DNA of 55,542 nucleotides from Phenylobacterium sp. (GTDB taxonomy: Bacteria; Pseudomonadota; Alphaproteobacteria; Caulobacterales; Caulobacteraceae): contig NZ_JANXWD010000166.1 of the NCBI RefSeq assembly GCF_025351295.1, forward strand, positions 1 through 55,542, read 5' to 3'. Under the pieces are notes generated by a model. That model worked only from the letters and a program-made list of their open reading frames with translations, was not told where the DNA came from and searched no databases. Position 1 is the first letter of the stretch; every line of letters begins with the position of its first letter. Positions 25,533 to 33,793 of this stretch are shown piece by piece. The position numbers were made by a program, and so were the translations under genes.

Positions 25533-26228
25533 TCAGTAGGCGCGGGCGTCGGTGAAGATCAGCGGCAGGGTGCGCCAGACGATCTTCATGTCCAGGGTGA
25601 ACGACCAGGTGTCGATGTATTCGTTGTCGGATTCCACCCGGTCGATGATGGCCTGCAACTCCCGGACCTCGCCGCGAAACCCGCAAACCGCGGCGTAGCC
25701 GGTGAGACCGGGCTTGGCGCGGAAGCGCAGTTCATAGCCGGGGACCTGCTTGCCCCAGGTCTCGTCGTGGGCCACGGCGTGAGGCCGGGGACCGATCAGG
25801 GACATCTCGCCGCGCAGGACGTTGAGGACCTGTGGCAGTTCGTCGAGGCTGAATCTGCGCAGCACCGCGCCCAGGGCCGTGACCCGGGCGTCGCCAACGG
25901 TGGCCTGGCGGACGGTGTCGCCGTCCTCGGTGACGGTCATGGTGCGGAACTTGAAGACGGTGAAGATGCTGCCGTTCAGCCCCGTGCGCCGCTGGCGGAA
26001 CAGCACCGGGCCGGGGGTCTCGAGCCGGACCAGCATCGCGATGGTCAGCAGCAGCGGCAGGAACAGGATCAGCGCGCCGAACGACATCAGGATGTCGAAC
26101 GCGCGCTTGCGCCGGCTGGCGGCGACGGCGGCGGGTGTTGGAGCGGCCACTGTAGGCAAGCGCGTCTCTCCGGCGGGCGCCCAGTTCTGCGCCTCTGCAT
26201 GGACCCGGAATTCGGCGAGGTTATTCAT
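25533..26228 (-). CDS. Sugar transferase (small PGT, copy 2)
   Basis: A 231-residue single-domain phosphoglycosyl transferase starting at the ATG at 26228. One re-entrant hydrophobic segment (ILMSFGALILFLPLLLTIAML) is followed by FRQRRTGLNG, FKFRTM, FSLDELPQVLNV, SLIGPRPHA and KPGLTGYAAV. It would load a hexose-1-phosphate on a polyprenyl carrier at the inner membrane. The start overlaps the stop of the small gene upstream by eight bases, so the two are translationally coupled. It is clearly related to the gene at 26616. Confidence 0.9.
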   Translation of the reverse strand: MNNLAEFRVHAEAQNWAPAGETRLPTVAAPTPAAVAASRRKRAFDILMSFGALILFLPLLLTIAMLVRLETPGPVLFRQRRTGLNGSIFTVFKFRTMTVTEDGDTVRQATVGDARVTALGAVLRRFSLDELPQVLNVLRGEMSLIGPRPHAVAHDETWGKQVPGYELRFRAKPGLTGYAAVCGFRGEVRELQAIIDRVESDNEYIDTWSFTLDMKIVWRTLPLIFTDARAY

Positions 26229-26460
26229 AGCACGCCCGGCGCTGGGGTCGCGTGGTCGCGGAGAGTCCGCGCAGGAAGGCGTCCATGGCCTCTTCGCTCC
26301 AGAGCCGAACCAGGAGTTTCTGGCCGGTGGGGTCGATTTCGGTGCGGATGTGGGCGTCTCCGTCGACTCCGGCCGCGTGCTCGCCGACGAAGCCGTAGAA
26401 TGCCGTCTTGATGCGTTCCGCATCGTCGTCTGCCCCGAACCGCGTCTCAAATCCGGACAT
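26221..26460 (-). CDS. Small hypothetical protein coupled to a sugar transferase
   Basis: A 79-residue soluble protein of unknown family, rich in acidic residues in its first half (GADDDAERIKTAFYGFVGEH) and ending in a basic tail. Its ATG follows GGGGCGG/GGGG, and its TAA stop overlaps the ATG of the sugar transferase. The overlap and codon composition support a real gene. It could be a small regulator or partner of the transferase; nothing in it identifies a function. Confidence 0.6.
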   Translation of the reverse strand: MSGFETRFGADDDAERIKTAFYGFVGEHAAGVDGDAHIRTEIDPTGQKLLVRLWSEEAMDAFLRGLSATTRPQRRACYE

Positions 26461-26615
26461 GACCCCGACCGCCCCGTGGAATACACAGGTCTTTCAGCAA
26501 GAGCCGCGCCAGGCCGCGGCCTCCCGAGCCGCACCACCGGACTATATTCGCGCGGGGCGGCGGTTCGGTTGCAAGCGGGGTCGATAATCTTAGCTGGCGG
26601 CGGCGATCGGCAGCC

Positions 26616-27308
26616 TCAGTAGGCCTGCGGGTCGCGGAAGACGATCAGGGCTGTCTTCGTCGCGATGGCGATATCGAGGCCCAGCGACCAGCAGTCGATA
26701 TAGAGATTGTCCGCCGCGATGCGGTCGCGCATGCCGCGCAGGTCCTTGATCTCCCCGCGCAGGCCGTTGACCTGAGCCAGCCCGGTCAGGCCCGGCTTGG
26801 CGCGGAAACGCTCGGCATAGGCCGGGATCTGCTCGCCGTAATAGGTATCGTGCGCCAGGGCGTGGGGGCGAGGCCCGACCAGCGACATGTCGCCCTTCAG
26901 GACGTTGAAGAACTGCGGCAGCTCATCCAGGCTGAGTTTGCGCAGCAGACCCCCGAAGGCGGTGATCCGGACGTCGTCGCGGGTGGCGTGGCGGACGTTC
27001 GCGCTATCCTCGGCCACGGTCATGGTGCGGAACTTGTAGATCGTGAAGATGCGGCCCTGGTGGCCGGTCCGACGCTGCTTGAAGATCACCGGCCCCCCGG
27101 ACTCCAGCCGCACCATCAGGGCGATGCACAGCAGGAGCGGCAGGAACAGCAGGATCGCGAAGGCGGCGCCCAGGACGTCCAGCGCGCGCTTGGGCCAGCT
27201 GTCGGCCACCGGCGAACACTGGGGCCGCGACGTATCGCTCGCCACCGGAGGCGTCACGGCCTCGACGGGCGGGGCCTGGTCGATCATCCTTGCGATGACA
27301 TCCGTCAT
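26616..27308 (-). CDS. Sugar transferase (small PGT, copy 3)
   Basis: A 230-residue phosphoglycosyl transferase from the ATG at 27308 (a TTG at 27317 is also in frame). It shares every block with copy 2: a hydrophobic segment (AFAILLFLPLLLCIALM), [49 protein letters not shown] and the ending FRDPQAY against FTDARAY. The high similarity suggests a tandem duplication with later divergence, perhaps to start different sugar repeats or to allow regulated choice of the first sugar. Confidence 0.9.
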   Translation of the reverse strand: MTDVIARMIDQAPPVEAVTPPVASDTSRPQCSPVADSWPKRALDVLGAAFAILLFLPLLLCIALMVRLESGGPVIFKQRRTGHQGRIFTIYKFRTMTVAEDSANVRHATRDDVRITAFGGLLRKLSLDELPQFFNVLKGDMSLVGPRPHALAHDTYYGEQIPAYAERFRAKPGLTGLAQVNGLRGEIKDLRGMRDRIAADNLYIDCWSLGLDIAIATKTALIVFRDPQAY

Positions 27309-27460
27309 CCGAAGCAACGCCCCAATCTACACCACGCCATGTGGTCGCCACCTGCGGGAGACATTGGCTCTTTGTTAGCCATTTCTCCCAACGAACTCTT
27401 CACGCTCGGCGGTATTTAATGTGACACAGCCCAAGAAACGGGCGGTGTCGGAGTAGAAAC

Positions 27461-27616
27461 ATGCCGTCCGACGTCTCCGTCGAAATCGTCTCCCGTTCCG
27501 CCGAGGCCCAGCCGGTCCGGCGGCTGCCCATCGGCGTTGGCCTGGGCATCGGCGCCGTGACCTCGGTGGCGCTGTGGACCTGCATCGCCGTCGGACTGCG
27601 CGCGCTGTTCACCTGA
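27461..27616 (+). CDS. Small single-helix membrane protein
   Basis: A 51-residue frame starting ATG at 27461 with GGAG six bases before it. The first 24 residues are polar (MPSDVSVEIVSRSAEAQ), then comes one hydrophobic helix (LPIGVGLGIGAVTSVALWTCIAVGLRALF) to the end. It lies alone between divergent gene blocks. No family is recognised. The ribosome site and clean membrane-protein build favour a real gene, but its short length leaves doubt. Confidence 0.5.
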   Translation: MPSDVSVEIVSRSAEAQPVRRLPIGVGLGIGAVTSVALWTCIAVGLRALFT

Positions 27617-27778
27617 GACGCTCCGGTCGCGGCGGCGCGTGAAGCGACCGCGGGCCCCCTGCAAACCTGCATAGCCCCTGCACTTGGAGCTATTTTACCG
27701 GTTCGGGCCCGCCTGGGTCAATCGAGCCGCGCCGGCCGCGGCCAGCCTGGCGTTTGCGATCGGGCCTGAAGGCGCTAG

Positions 27779-29965
27779 GTGAGGACGCCTGCGGCCAGCG
27801 TGGCCGCGAAGGAGACGTCCATCCTGCCGCCCGTCTATCCGGTGATCCTGTGCGGCGGCTCGGGTGCGCGGCTGTGGCCCGCGTCGCGACCGTGGCGGCC
27901 GAAGCCGTTCCTGCGGCTGGTGGGGCCGAGGTCGGGGTTCCAGGCGGCCGTGCTGCGGGCGCAACCCCTGGCGACCGGCGGGATGGTCGTGGTGGGCGGC
28001 GCAGTCCACGCCGGGCTGATCGGGTCCCAGCTCGCCGAAATCGGCTTCCGGGCCAGCGTGCTGCTGGAGCCGGCCGGCCGCGACACGGCGGCGGCCATCG
28101 CGGCGGCCGCCGCCTGGGTCGCGGCGCGCGCGCCCGACGCGATTCTGGCCATCCTGCCCGCCGACCATCACATCCCCGACGCCGAGGCGTTCGCCGAAGC
28201 CCTGCGCCAGACGCTGGCGGCGGCGGACGGCGGGGCGATCGTGACCCTGGGCGTCCGGCCCGCCTCCGCTTCGAGCGCATATGGCTACATCCGGCCGGCC
28301 GCCGCCGGGACGGCCGTGACGCCGATCGCGGCGTTCGTCGAGAAGCCGCTGGCGCGGGTCGCCGCCGCCCTTCTGGCCGAGGGCGCGCTCTGGAACAGCG
28401 GAACCTTCGTGGCCGCGGCGCGGACCCTGCTGACGGAATTGGCGCGCTGGGCGCCGCAGGTCGCGGAGCGGGCGCAGGCGGCGGTCGACGGCGCGACGCC
28501 GGCGGGCGAGGCGACCCTGCTGGGCGCGGCCTTCGTCCAGGCGCCGAAGATCGCCTTTGACCGGGCGGTGATGGAGCAGACCGCCCATGGCGCGGTGCTG
28601 CCGGTCGATTTCGCCTGGTCGGACCTGGGGGCCTGGGACGCGGTGCTGGCGGCGTCGGGCGACGGTGTCGGGCCCGGCGCCACCGTGACCGGCGGCGCGA
28701 ACGTCCTGGCCCGCGCGGCGCCCGGGATGCGGCTGGCCGTGGTCGGGGTCTCCAACATCGCGGTGGTGGCCGAGGCGGACGCGGTGCTGGTCTGCGCCCT
28801 GGACCAGAGCCAGGCGGTGCGCGACCTCGCTGCCGAGCAGGGCCCGCCGGCGCGGTACGCCAGTCTCGCGGTAGCGGCCGGCGCGTACGACGTGTGGCTG
28901 CGGACATCGGCGCTGCCGCTGTGGGCGACGGTCGGGGTCGATCCGGCGACCGGCGGTTTCCGCGAGGCGCTGACCTGGGCCGGGGTCCCGGACGATCCCC
29001 GGCGCCGCGCGCGGGTCCAGGCGCGCCAGGCGTTCGTGTTCGCCAGCGCCGCGGCGGAGGGGGTCCCCGGGCCCTGGCTGGCCACGGCGCGAGCCGGGAT
29101 GGACTTCTACCTGCGCCACGCGCGCCGGCCGGACGGACTGTTCGCCGCCACCCTCGACCTGGCGGGGGTCCAGGGCGACGCCGCCGCACCGCTCTACGAC
29201 CACGCCTTCATCCTGCTGGCGCTGGCCGGCCTGCGCCGCGCCGATCCGGCCGACGAGGCCAGCCTCGCCGAGGCGACGGCGGTGCGCGCCCGGCTGATGG
29301 CGTTCCGCCACCCGGCCGGGGGCTTCCGCGAGACCGGCCTGCACCCCTTCCAGGCCAACGCCCCCATGCACCTGTTCGAGGCGGTCCTGGCCTGGGAGGC
29401 GGCGGACGGCGGCGCGGCCTGGTCGGGCCTGGCCGACGAGATCGCCGGACTGGCGCTGGCGCGGTTCATCGACCCGGCCAGCGGGGCGCTGCGGGAGGTC
29501 TTCGACGCCGATTGGCAGGCGTTGACCGGCGAGGCCGGACTGATCGAGCCCGGCCACCAGTTCGAATGGGCCTGGCTGCTGGAGCGGTGGGGCCGGTCGC
29601 GCGGCGACGCGGCGGCGCGGGCGGCGGCGCGACGGCTGTTCGCGGCGGGGCGACGGGGGTTCGACCCCCAGCGCGGCGTGGTGGCCAATGCACTGTGGGA
29701 TGACCTCAGCCTCCGCGATCCGGCGGCGCGGCTGTGGCCGCAGACCGAGCACCTGAAGGCGGCACTGGTCCTGGGCGAGGACGTCGCCGCCCTGGAGGCC
29801 GCCAACGGCCTGGCGGTCTACCTCGACACCCCGGCGCGCGGCGTCTGGCGCGAGCGCATGCGCCCCGACGGCGGCTTCCTCGACGAGCCGGCGCCGGCGA
29901 CCTCGCTCTATCACCTGTATCTGGCGATCCGCGAACTGACGCGGGCCGTCGGCGATCCGTGCTAG
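27779..29965 (+). CDS. Mannose-1-phosphate guanylyltransferase fused to AGE-family epimerase/isomerase
   Basis: A 728-residue two-domain enzyme from a GTG at 27779 (AAGG upstream). Residues about 17-355 are a sugar-nucleotide transferase with the signature ILCGGSGARLWPASR, then LLEPAGRDTAAA, ILPADHHI, FVEKP and WNSGTF. Residues about 360-720 are an (alpha/alpha)6-barrel like N-acylglucosamine 2-epimerase or mannose isomerase, with His-rich blocks (YDHAFILLALA, GLHPFQANAPMHLFEA, EPGHQFEWAW, RLWPQTEHLKA). It could make GDP-mannose from a hexose phosphate in two linked steps. The stop is 11 bases before the dehydrogenase gene. Confidence 0.9.
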   Translation: MRTPAASVAAKETSILPPVYPVILCGGSGARLWPASRPWRPKPFLRLVGPRSGFQAAVLRAQPLATGGMVVVGGAVHAGLIGSQLAEIGFRASVLLEPAGRDTAAAIAAAAAWVAARAPDAILAILPADHHIPDAEAFAEALRQTLAAADGGAIVTLGVRPASASSAYGYIRPAAAGTAVTPIAAFVEKPLARVAAALLAEGALWNSGTFVAAARTLLTELARWAPQVAERAQAAVDGATPAGEATLLGAAFVQAPKIAFDRAVMEQTAHGAVLPVDFAWSDLGAWDAVLAASGDGVGPGATVTGGANVLARAAPGMRLAVVGVSNIAVVAEADAVLVCALDQSQAVRDLAAEQGPPARYASLAVAAGAYDVWLRTSALPLWATVGVDPATGGFREALTWAGVPDDPRRRARVQARQAFVFASAAAEGVPGPWLATARAGMDFYLRHARRPDGLFAATLDLAGVQGDAAAPLYDHAFILLALAGLRRADPADEASLAEATAVRARLMAFRHPAGGFRETGLHPFQANAPMHLFEAVLAWEAADGGAAWSGLADEIAGLALARFIDPASGALREVFDADWQALTGEAGLIEPGHQFEWAWLLERWGRSRGDAAARAAARRLFAAGRRGFDPQRGVVANALWDDLSLRDPAARLWPQTEHLKAALVLGEDVAALEAANGLAVYLDTPARGVWRERMRPDGGFLDEPAPATSLYHLYLAIRELTRAVGDPC

Positions 29966-29976
29966 AGCGCGCCGCG

Positions 29977-31266
29977 ATGGTGCAGAACCCGTTCGCGAAC
30001 GCCCCGGCGAGGATCGCCGTGATCGGCCTGGGCTATGTGGGGCTGCCGCTGGCGGTGGCCTTCGCCGCCGGGCATCGGGTGGTTGGGTTCGACATCGGCG
30101 CCGCGCGCGTCTCCGAGCTCACGGCCGGCCAGGACCGCACGCTGGAGGTGGCGCCCGAGGCGCTGCGGGCTGCGACCCAGCTGACGTTCAGCGCCGACCC
30201 GGCGTCGCTCCAGGACTGCAACGTCTTCATCGTCACGGTGCCGACCCCGATCGACGCCCACAAGCGCCCGGACCTCTCCGCCCTGATGGCGGCCAGCCGC
30301 GCGGTGGGCCAGGCGATCCGGCCGGGCGGCGTGGTGATCTATGAGTCCACGGTCTATCCGGGCGCCACCGAGGAGGACTGCGTGCCGGTGGTGGCCGGCG
30401 TCTCCGGCCTGGTCTTCAACCGCGACTTCCACGCCGGCTACAGCCCCGAGCGGGCCAACCCCGGCGATCCGAACCACCGGCTGGCCGACATCGTCAAGGT
30501 GACCGCCGGCTCGACCCCCGCCGCCGCGGATTTCGTGGATGCGCTCTATGCCTCCGTGGTCCGCGCCGGCACCCACCGGGCCAGCTCGATCCGCGTGGCC
30601 GAGGCGGCCAAGGTGATCGAAAACACCCAGCGCGACGTCAATATCGCGCTGATCAACGAATTCGCCCTGATCTTCCGCCGCATGGAGCTGGACACCCAGG
30701 AGGTGCTGGCGACCGCGGCCACCAAGTGGAACTTCCTGAACTTCCATCCCGGGCTGGTCGGCGGTCACTGCATCGGCGTCGACCCCTACTACCTGACCCA
30801 CAAGGCCGAGCAGCTCGGCTATCGCCCGGAGGTGATCCTGGCCGGCCGCCGAATCAACGACGGGATGGGCGGATACGTGGCCCGCGAGCTGGTCAAGGAG
30901 ATGATCCGCCGCGGCGTCCAGCCCAAGGGCGCGCGGGTCCTGGTGCTGGGGCTGGCGTTCAAGGAGAACACCCCCGACCTGCGCAACACCCGGGTGATCG
31001 ACATCGTCCAGGAGCTGGCGGATTTCGGCGCCCAGGTGGACGTCTGCGACCCCTGGATCGCGCCCGAGGCGGCGCGCCAGGAGTATGGCCTGGACCTGGT
31101 CGCCGCGCCGGCCGCGGGCGCCTACGACGGCGTCGTGCTGGCCGTGGCCCATCGCGAGTTCGTCGCCCTGGGCGGCGAGGGGATTCGCGCCTTCGGACGC
31201 CCCGGCGCGGTGGTGTTCGACGTCAAGGCCGTGCTGCCCAGGGAGGCCGCGGACCTGCGGCTCTGA
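29977..31266 (+). CDS. UDP-sugar 6-dehydrogenase (WecC/TviB-like)
   Basis: A 429-residue nucleotide-sugar dehydrogenase from the ATG at 29977. The NAD-binding motif is IAVIGLGYVGLPLAVAF, the central substrate domain holds KWNFLNFHPGLVGGHCIGVD with catalytic Cys265, and the C-terminal domain has VLVLGLAFKENTPDLRN. The GGHCIGVDPYYL form is typical of UDP-N-acetylhexosamine dehydrogenases (TviB/WbpA/Cap5L type) rather than UDP-glucose dehydrogenase. It would supply a uronic acid sugar for the EPS. It is likely in an operon with the GMP/AGE fusion. Confidence 0.9.
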   Translation: MVQNPFANAPARIAVIGLGYVGLPLAVAFAAGHRVVGFDIGAARVSELTAGQDRTLEVAPEALRAATQLTFSADPASLQDCNVFIVTVPTPIDAHKRPDLSALMAASRAVGQAIRPGGVVIYESTVYPGATEEDCVPVVAGVSGLVFNRDFHAGYSPERANPGDPNHRLADIVKVTAGSTPAAADFVDALYASVVRAGTHRASSIRVAEAAKVIENTQRDVNIALINEFALIFRRMELDTQEVLATAATKWNFLNFHPGLVGGHCIGVDPYYLTHKAEQLGYRPEVILAGRRINDGMGGYVARELVKEMIRRGVQPKGARVLVLGLAFKENTPDLRNTRVIDIVQELADFGAQVDVCDPWIAPEAARQEYGLDLVAAPAAGAYDGVVLAVAHREFVALGGEGIRAFGRPGAVVFDVKAVLPREAADLRL

Positions 31267-32436
31267 TCAGCGCGGCGCGATCCGTTCGAACAGCCGCCGC
31301 AGCTCGGCCCGGTAGTTGTCCAGCAGGCCGCCGACCTTCTGCATGCTTTGCCGGCTGTCCGCGGCCAGTTCCGCCCTGCGGTGGAAGCCGTCCATGACAT
31401 AGGCCAGCGCCTCCGCGGTCGACTTGCCCGCGACGTCGACCATCCACGGATAGCCCACCAGGCCAAAGACGCCCTTGAACTTGCGGCTGTAGGCGATCGG
31501 CACCACCGGCGTGCCGCTGGAGACCGCGCCGATGCAGGCGTGCATGCGGCCTGAGACCAGGAAGTCCAGGCTGGAGATGTAGGACTTGGCCTCGCTGGGT
31601 CCGCGGAAGTCCGGTACGCGAATGGCCCAGGGGTATTCGGCCGCCAGCTGATCGGCGACGCCGCCGTCGTCGTCGGCGGGGAGGTGGGCCAGGGCGTGGG
31701 TGATCAGGTGGACCTCGGCGCCCTCGGCCCGGAAGCTCTCGATCAGCTGCCGGCTCAGGTCCGCATAATTCACGTCCAGGCCAAAGCGGTTGCCGCCGTG
31801 GGCCTCGTTGAACAGCAGTCCGGAGACATTGATCCCGACCCGCGGGATGGCCCCGCCCCGCTCGCGGCTGCGGTCCTCGAAGGGCAGGGCGAAGGCCACG
31901 TCGGCCGAGAGCAGGCGGCGTGCGTTGGGCGCCATGACCCGGACGGCCTCAAGCGAGGCGTCGTCGCGGGCGACCACGGCCTCGGCGTGGCGCATGGCCC
32001 AGGCCGCCAGCGCCGTGTGCGGCTGCCGGCTGAAGGGGCCGATGGTCTGCGGAGAGAACAGCAGGGGGCGGCCCGCCGCGATGGCGATGGCCTTGGCGCC
32101 CCAGATCAGAGCGTAACGCCGCATGGCGTAGATGTCGGTGAAGCTGTCTCCCCCGCCGATGTCCAGGATGCAGTCCTGCGCCCGCGTGGTGGCCCACAAC
32201 CGGCGCGGATCCAGCATGGCGCGCGAGTCGACCTCGAACGTCGCGGCCTCGTCCGGCGAGACATAGGGCTCAAGCCGGTCGCGCACCCCGATGATCGTGA
32301 AGCGAGGCTTCAGGCCCAGGCTCTCGACCACCTCCCTGACAATGGACATGTTGGCGATGGTCAGGGCGCCGACGCCGAGGTTGCCGGAATTGGCCGAATG
32401 CCAGAGCAGGCCGATCGCGATATTCGAACGTGTCAT
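31267..32436 (-). CDS. Polysaccharide pyruvyl transferase family protein
   Basis: A 389-residue protein of the CsaB/WcaK pyruvyl transferase family. It begins with a Rossmann-like segment (WHSANSGNLGVGALTIANM), has DIGGGDSFTDIY and LLFSPQTIGPFSRQ in the first half, and FLVSGRMHACIGAVSSGTPVVPIAYS in the second half, the conserved SGRxHA block. These enzymes attach ketal-linked pyruvate from phosphoenolpyruvate to sugars, adding negative charge to the EPS. GAGG precedes the ATG. It converges on the dehydrogenase gene with no gap. Confidence 0.88.
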   Translation of the reverse strand: MTRSNIAIGLLWHSANSGNLGVGALTIANMSIVREVVESLGLKPRFTIIGVRDRLEPYVSPDEAATFEVDSRAMLDPRRLWATTRAQDCILDIGGGDSFTDIYAMRRYALIWGAKAIAIAAGRPLLFSPQTIGPFSRQPHTALAAWAMRHAEAVVARDDASLEAVRVMAPNARRLLSADVAFALPFEDRSRERGGAIPRVGINVSGLLFNEAHGGNRFGLDVNYADLSRQLIESFRAEGAEVHLITHALAHLPADDDGGVADQLAAEYPWAIRVPDFRGPSEAKSYISSLDFLVSGRMHACIGAVSSGTPVVPIAYSRKFKGVFGLVGYPWMVDVAGKSTAEALAYVMDGFHRRAELAADSRQSMQKVGGLLDNYRAELRRLFERIAPR

Positions 32437-32554
32437 TCCGCCTCTGGGGTGGACCGCCGGCGCCGGCCGGCGGCGCCTGAGTGCGCGAGCCGCGCGGCCT
32501 TTGGACTATGGACTATCGGGTTCGCGCGCCGGGCTGCGCGCCCGGACACCGCGT

Positions 32555-33421
32555 CTAGGCGCCGTCGCGTTTGCGCCGCTTGAGCTGCCGGTAGACCAGC
32601 GGGGGCAGCAGGTCCGCCACCGCTTCGTTGATCGCCACGCGCCAGTCGCGCTTGTCGCCGGTGCCGGGCCGCGTCTTGAACTGGGTGGTGTGGTCGCGCT
32701 TCGCGTCGCTCCAGGTGGAGGTGTAGTAGTAGAGCGCGATCGACTTGCGCGTGACGTTGTTCGGATGGTCCACAGGATCCGGGTTGCCGTGCCAGCTCTC
32801 CGACGTGGTGTTGAAGATCACGCAGCGATTGAATTCCGGGGCCAGCTTCTGGACGCACGCCGTCATGTCGTGATTCCAGAGTTCCAGGGATCCGCCGTAG
32901 CTCTGCGGCCAGTCCTTGTTCAGGTAGATCAGCACATTGATCCGCCGCTCCAGGTTCATCGGCTTGTGGTGGTTGAAGTCCGCGTGGAGCGAGAGGTGGC
33001 CGCCGTTGCCGATCTCATGGAACCCGGCGCCCAGGAAATAGGGGTCCGGGATCAGGCCCTTGATGCCGGTGATGTTCTGCAGGAGCTGGATGAAGGGTCG
33101 GGAATTGAAGCCGTAGAACAGGTTCCGCAGCCACGGGCTCATCTCGTCCGGGTTGAACTGCGATTTGTAGCGTTCCTGGTCGCGGTCGAAGGCGGCCCCG
33201 CCGGCGTTGAGCGACGCGGGGAACTCGGCCAGGCAGCGGTCCAGGATCCCCGTCGGCATGAAGTCGTCGATGACGATGTGCGGGAAGGGTGAGGCCGCCC
33301 CGTACTGCGCGCTGAGGTCGGCGCCCTTGCGGCGGTCGATCTCCGGCGAGAGCAGCCCCGTCGTCAGGTCGAATTCGGTGAGATACGGGGTGGGAGCAGC
33401 CGTCTTGGCGAGCGCGGGCAT
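32555..33421 (-). CDS. 2-oxoglutarate/Fe(II) oxygenase (prolyl-4-hydroxylase-like)
   Basis: A 288-residue dioxygenase with the full iron and 2OG set: His146 and Asp148 in LSLHADFNH, His211 in ESWHGNP, and Arg225 in NVTRKSIAL. YLNKDWPQSYGGSLELW is the conserved strand before the second His. The family hydroxylates proteins or small molecules. It is the upstream neighbour of the pyruvyl transferase on the same strand (118-base gap), so a role in modifying a cell-surface component is possible, but the substrate is unknown. GAGG lies upstream of the ATG. Confidence 0.88.
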   Translation of the reverse strand: MPALAKTAAPTPYLTEFDLTTGLLSPEIDRRKGADLSAQYGAASPFPHIVIDDFMPTGILDRCLAEFPASLNAGGAAFDRDQERYKSQFNPDEMSPWLRNLFYGFNSRPFIQLLQNITGIKGLIPDPYFLGAGFHEIGNGGHLSLHADFNHHKPMNLERRINVLIYLNKDWPQSYGGSLELWNHDMTACVQKLAPEFNRCVIFNTTSESWHGNPDPVDHPNNVTRKSIALYYYTSTWSDAKRDHTTQFKTRPGTGDKRDWRVAINEAVADLLPPLVYRQLKRRKRDGA

Positions 33422-33504
33422 GGTCTCAAATCCTCGGAAACTGGCCGTCCATATAGGTCGCGTGGAAGGCGCCGAACTTGGCGCAGATCAACGAACTCCC
33501 AGTT

Positions 33505-33720
33505 AATGCCCATAGCAGGTTGCGGCGGCCGGCTAAATCCTGCGGCGGCGCATGGCGCCCAAAATGGCATCGTCATGCTCACGCTTTCAGCGCATCGGCG
33601 GCCGGCCCCGGTTTCGCGATGGACTAGCTTCCGGCCCGCCGAATCCGCCCCCAAGATGGCTTTGCCCTTTGGGGCGTTTCCTCCCTGAACTGGCCGCGCC
33701 GGCGAGGCGCGGCCACTTTT
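33505..33720 (+). ncRNA. Candidate small RNA ending in a strong terminator
   Basis: The evidence is an orphan plus-strand terminator (33691-33720) preceded by about 190 bases with no credible coding frame. The segment before the hairpin includes a C-rich, anti-Shine-Dalgarno-like stretch (TTTCCTCCCTGAAC), a feature of several alphaproteobacterial small RNAs. No clear promoter was found, so the 5' end given is a guess. Confidence 0.25.
33691..33720 (+). terminator. Rho-independent terminator (plus strand, orphan)
   Basis: Perfect 10-base arms TGGCCGCGCC and GGCGCGGCCA enclose a four-to-five-base loop and are followed by CTTTTCGTT. There is no T-run on the other strand, so it ends plus-strand transcription; no gene precedes it. 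Confidence 0.65.
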
Positions 33721-33743
33721 CGTTGCGCCGCGAGGTGGGCAGA

Positions 33744-33773
33744 CGAAAGGCCGCGGGGCGGACCCCGCGGCCT
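33744..33773 (-). terminator. Terminator of the broken TonB-receptor gene
   Basis: Perfect 11-base arms AGGCCGCGGGG (33748-33758) and CCCCGCGGCCT (33763-33773) with a four-base loop; on the minus strand the stem is followed by TTTCGTC. It lies 20 bases past the stop at 33794. Confidence 0.65.
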
Positions 33774-33793
33774 CCGTACCGGCGGCCGCGGCC

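Larger units (their letters stand above)
33422..33793. other. Intergenic region with two terminators and a possible small RNA
   Basis: A 372-base stretch. It holds the promoter side of the oxygenase gene, a plus-strand hairpin terminator at 33691-33720 and a minus-strand terminator hairpin at 33748-33773 for the broken receptor gene. The plus-strand terminator has no annotated gene before it, so 33500-33720 may encode a small RNA. Short open frames here (such as 33506-33688) lack ribosome sites and are not called. Confidence 0.5.

Noticed and set aside
27695..29914. Long minus-strand open frames opposite the guanylyltransferase/AGE gene
   Set aside because: The plus-strand protein has clear catalytic motifs over its whole length; the opposite frames have no motif or ribosome site.
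29963..29972. TAGAGCGCG after the guanylyltransferase/AGE stop, like the start of the dispersed repeat
   Set aside because: Only nine to ten bases match and neither hairpin follows; likely chance.
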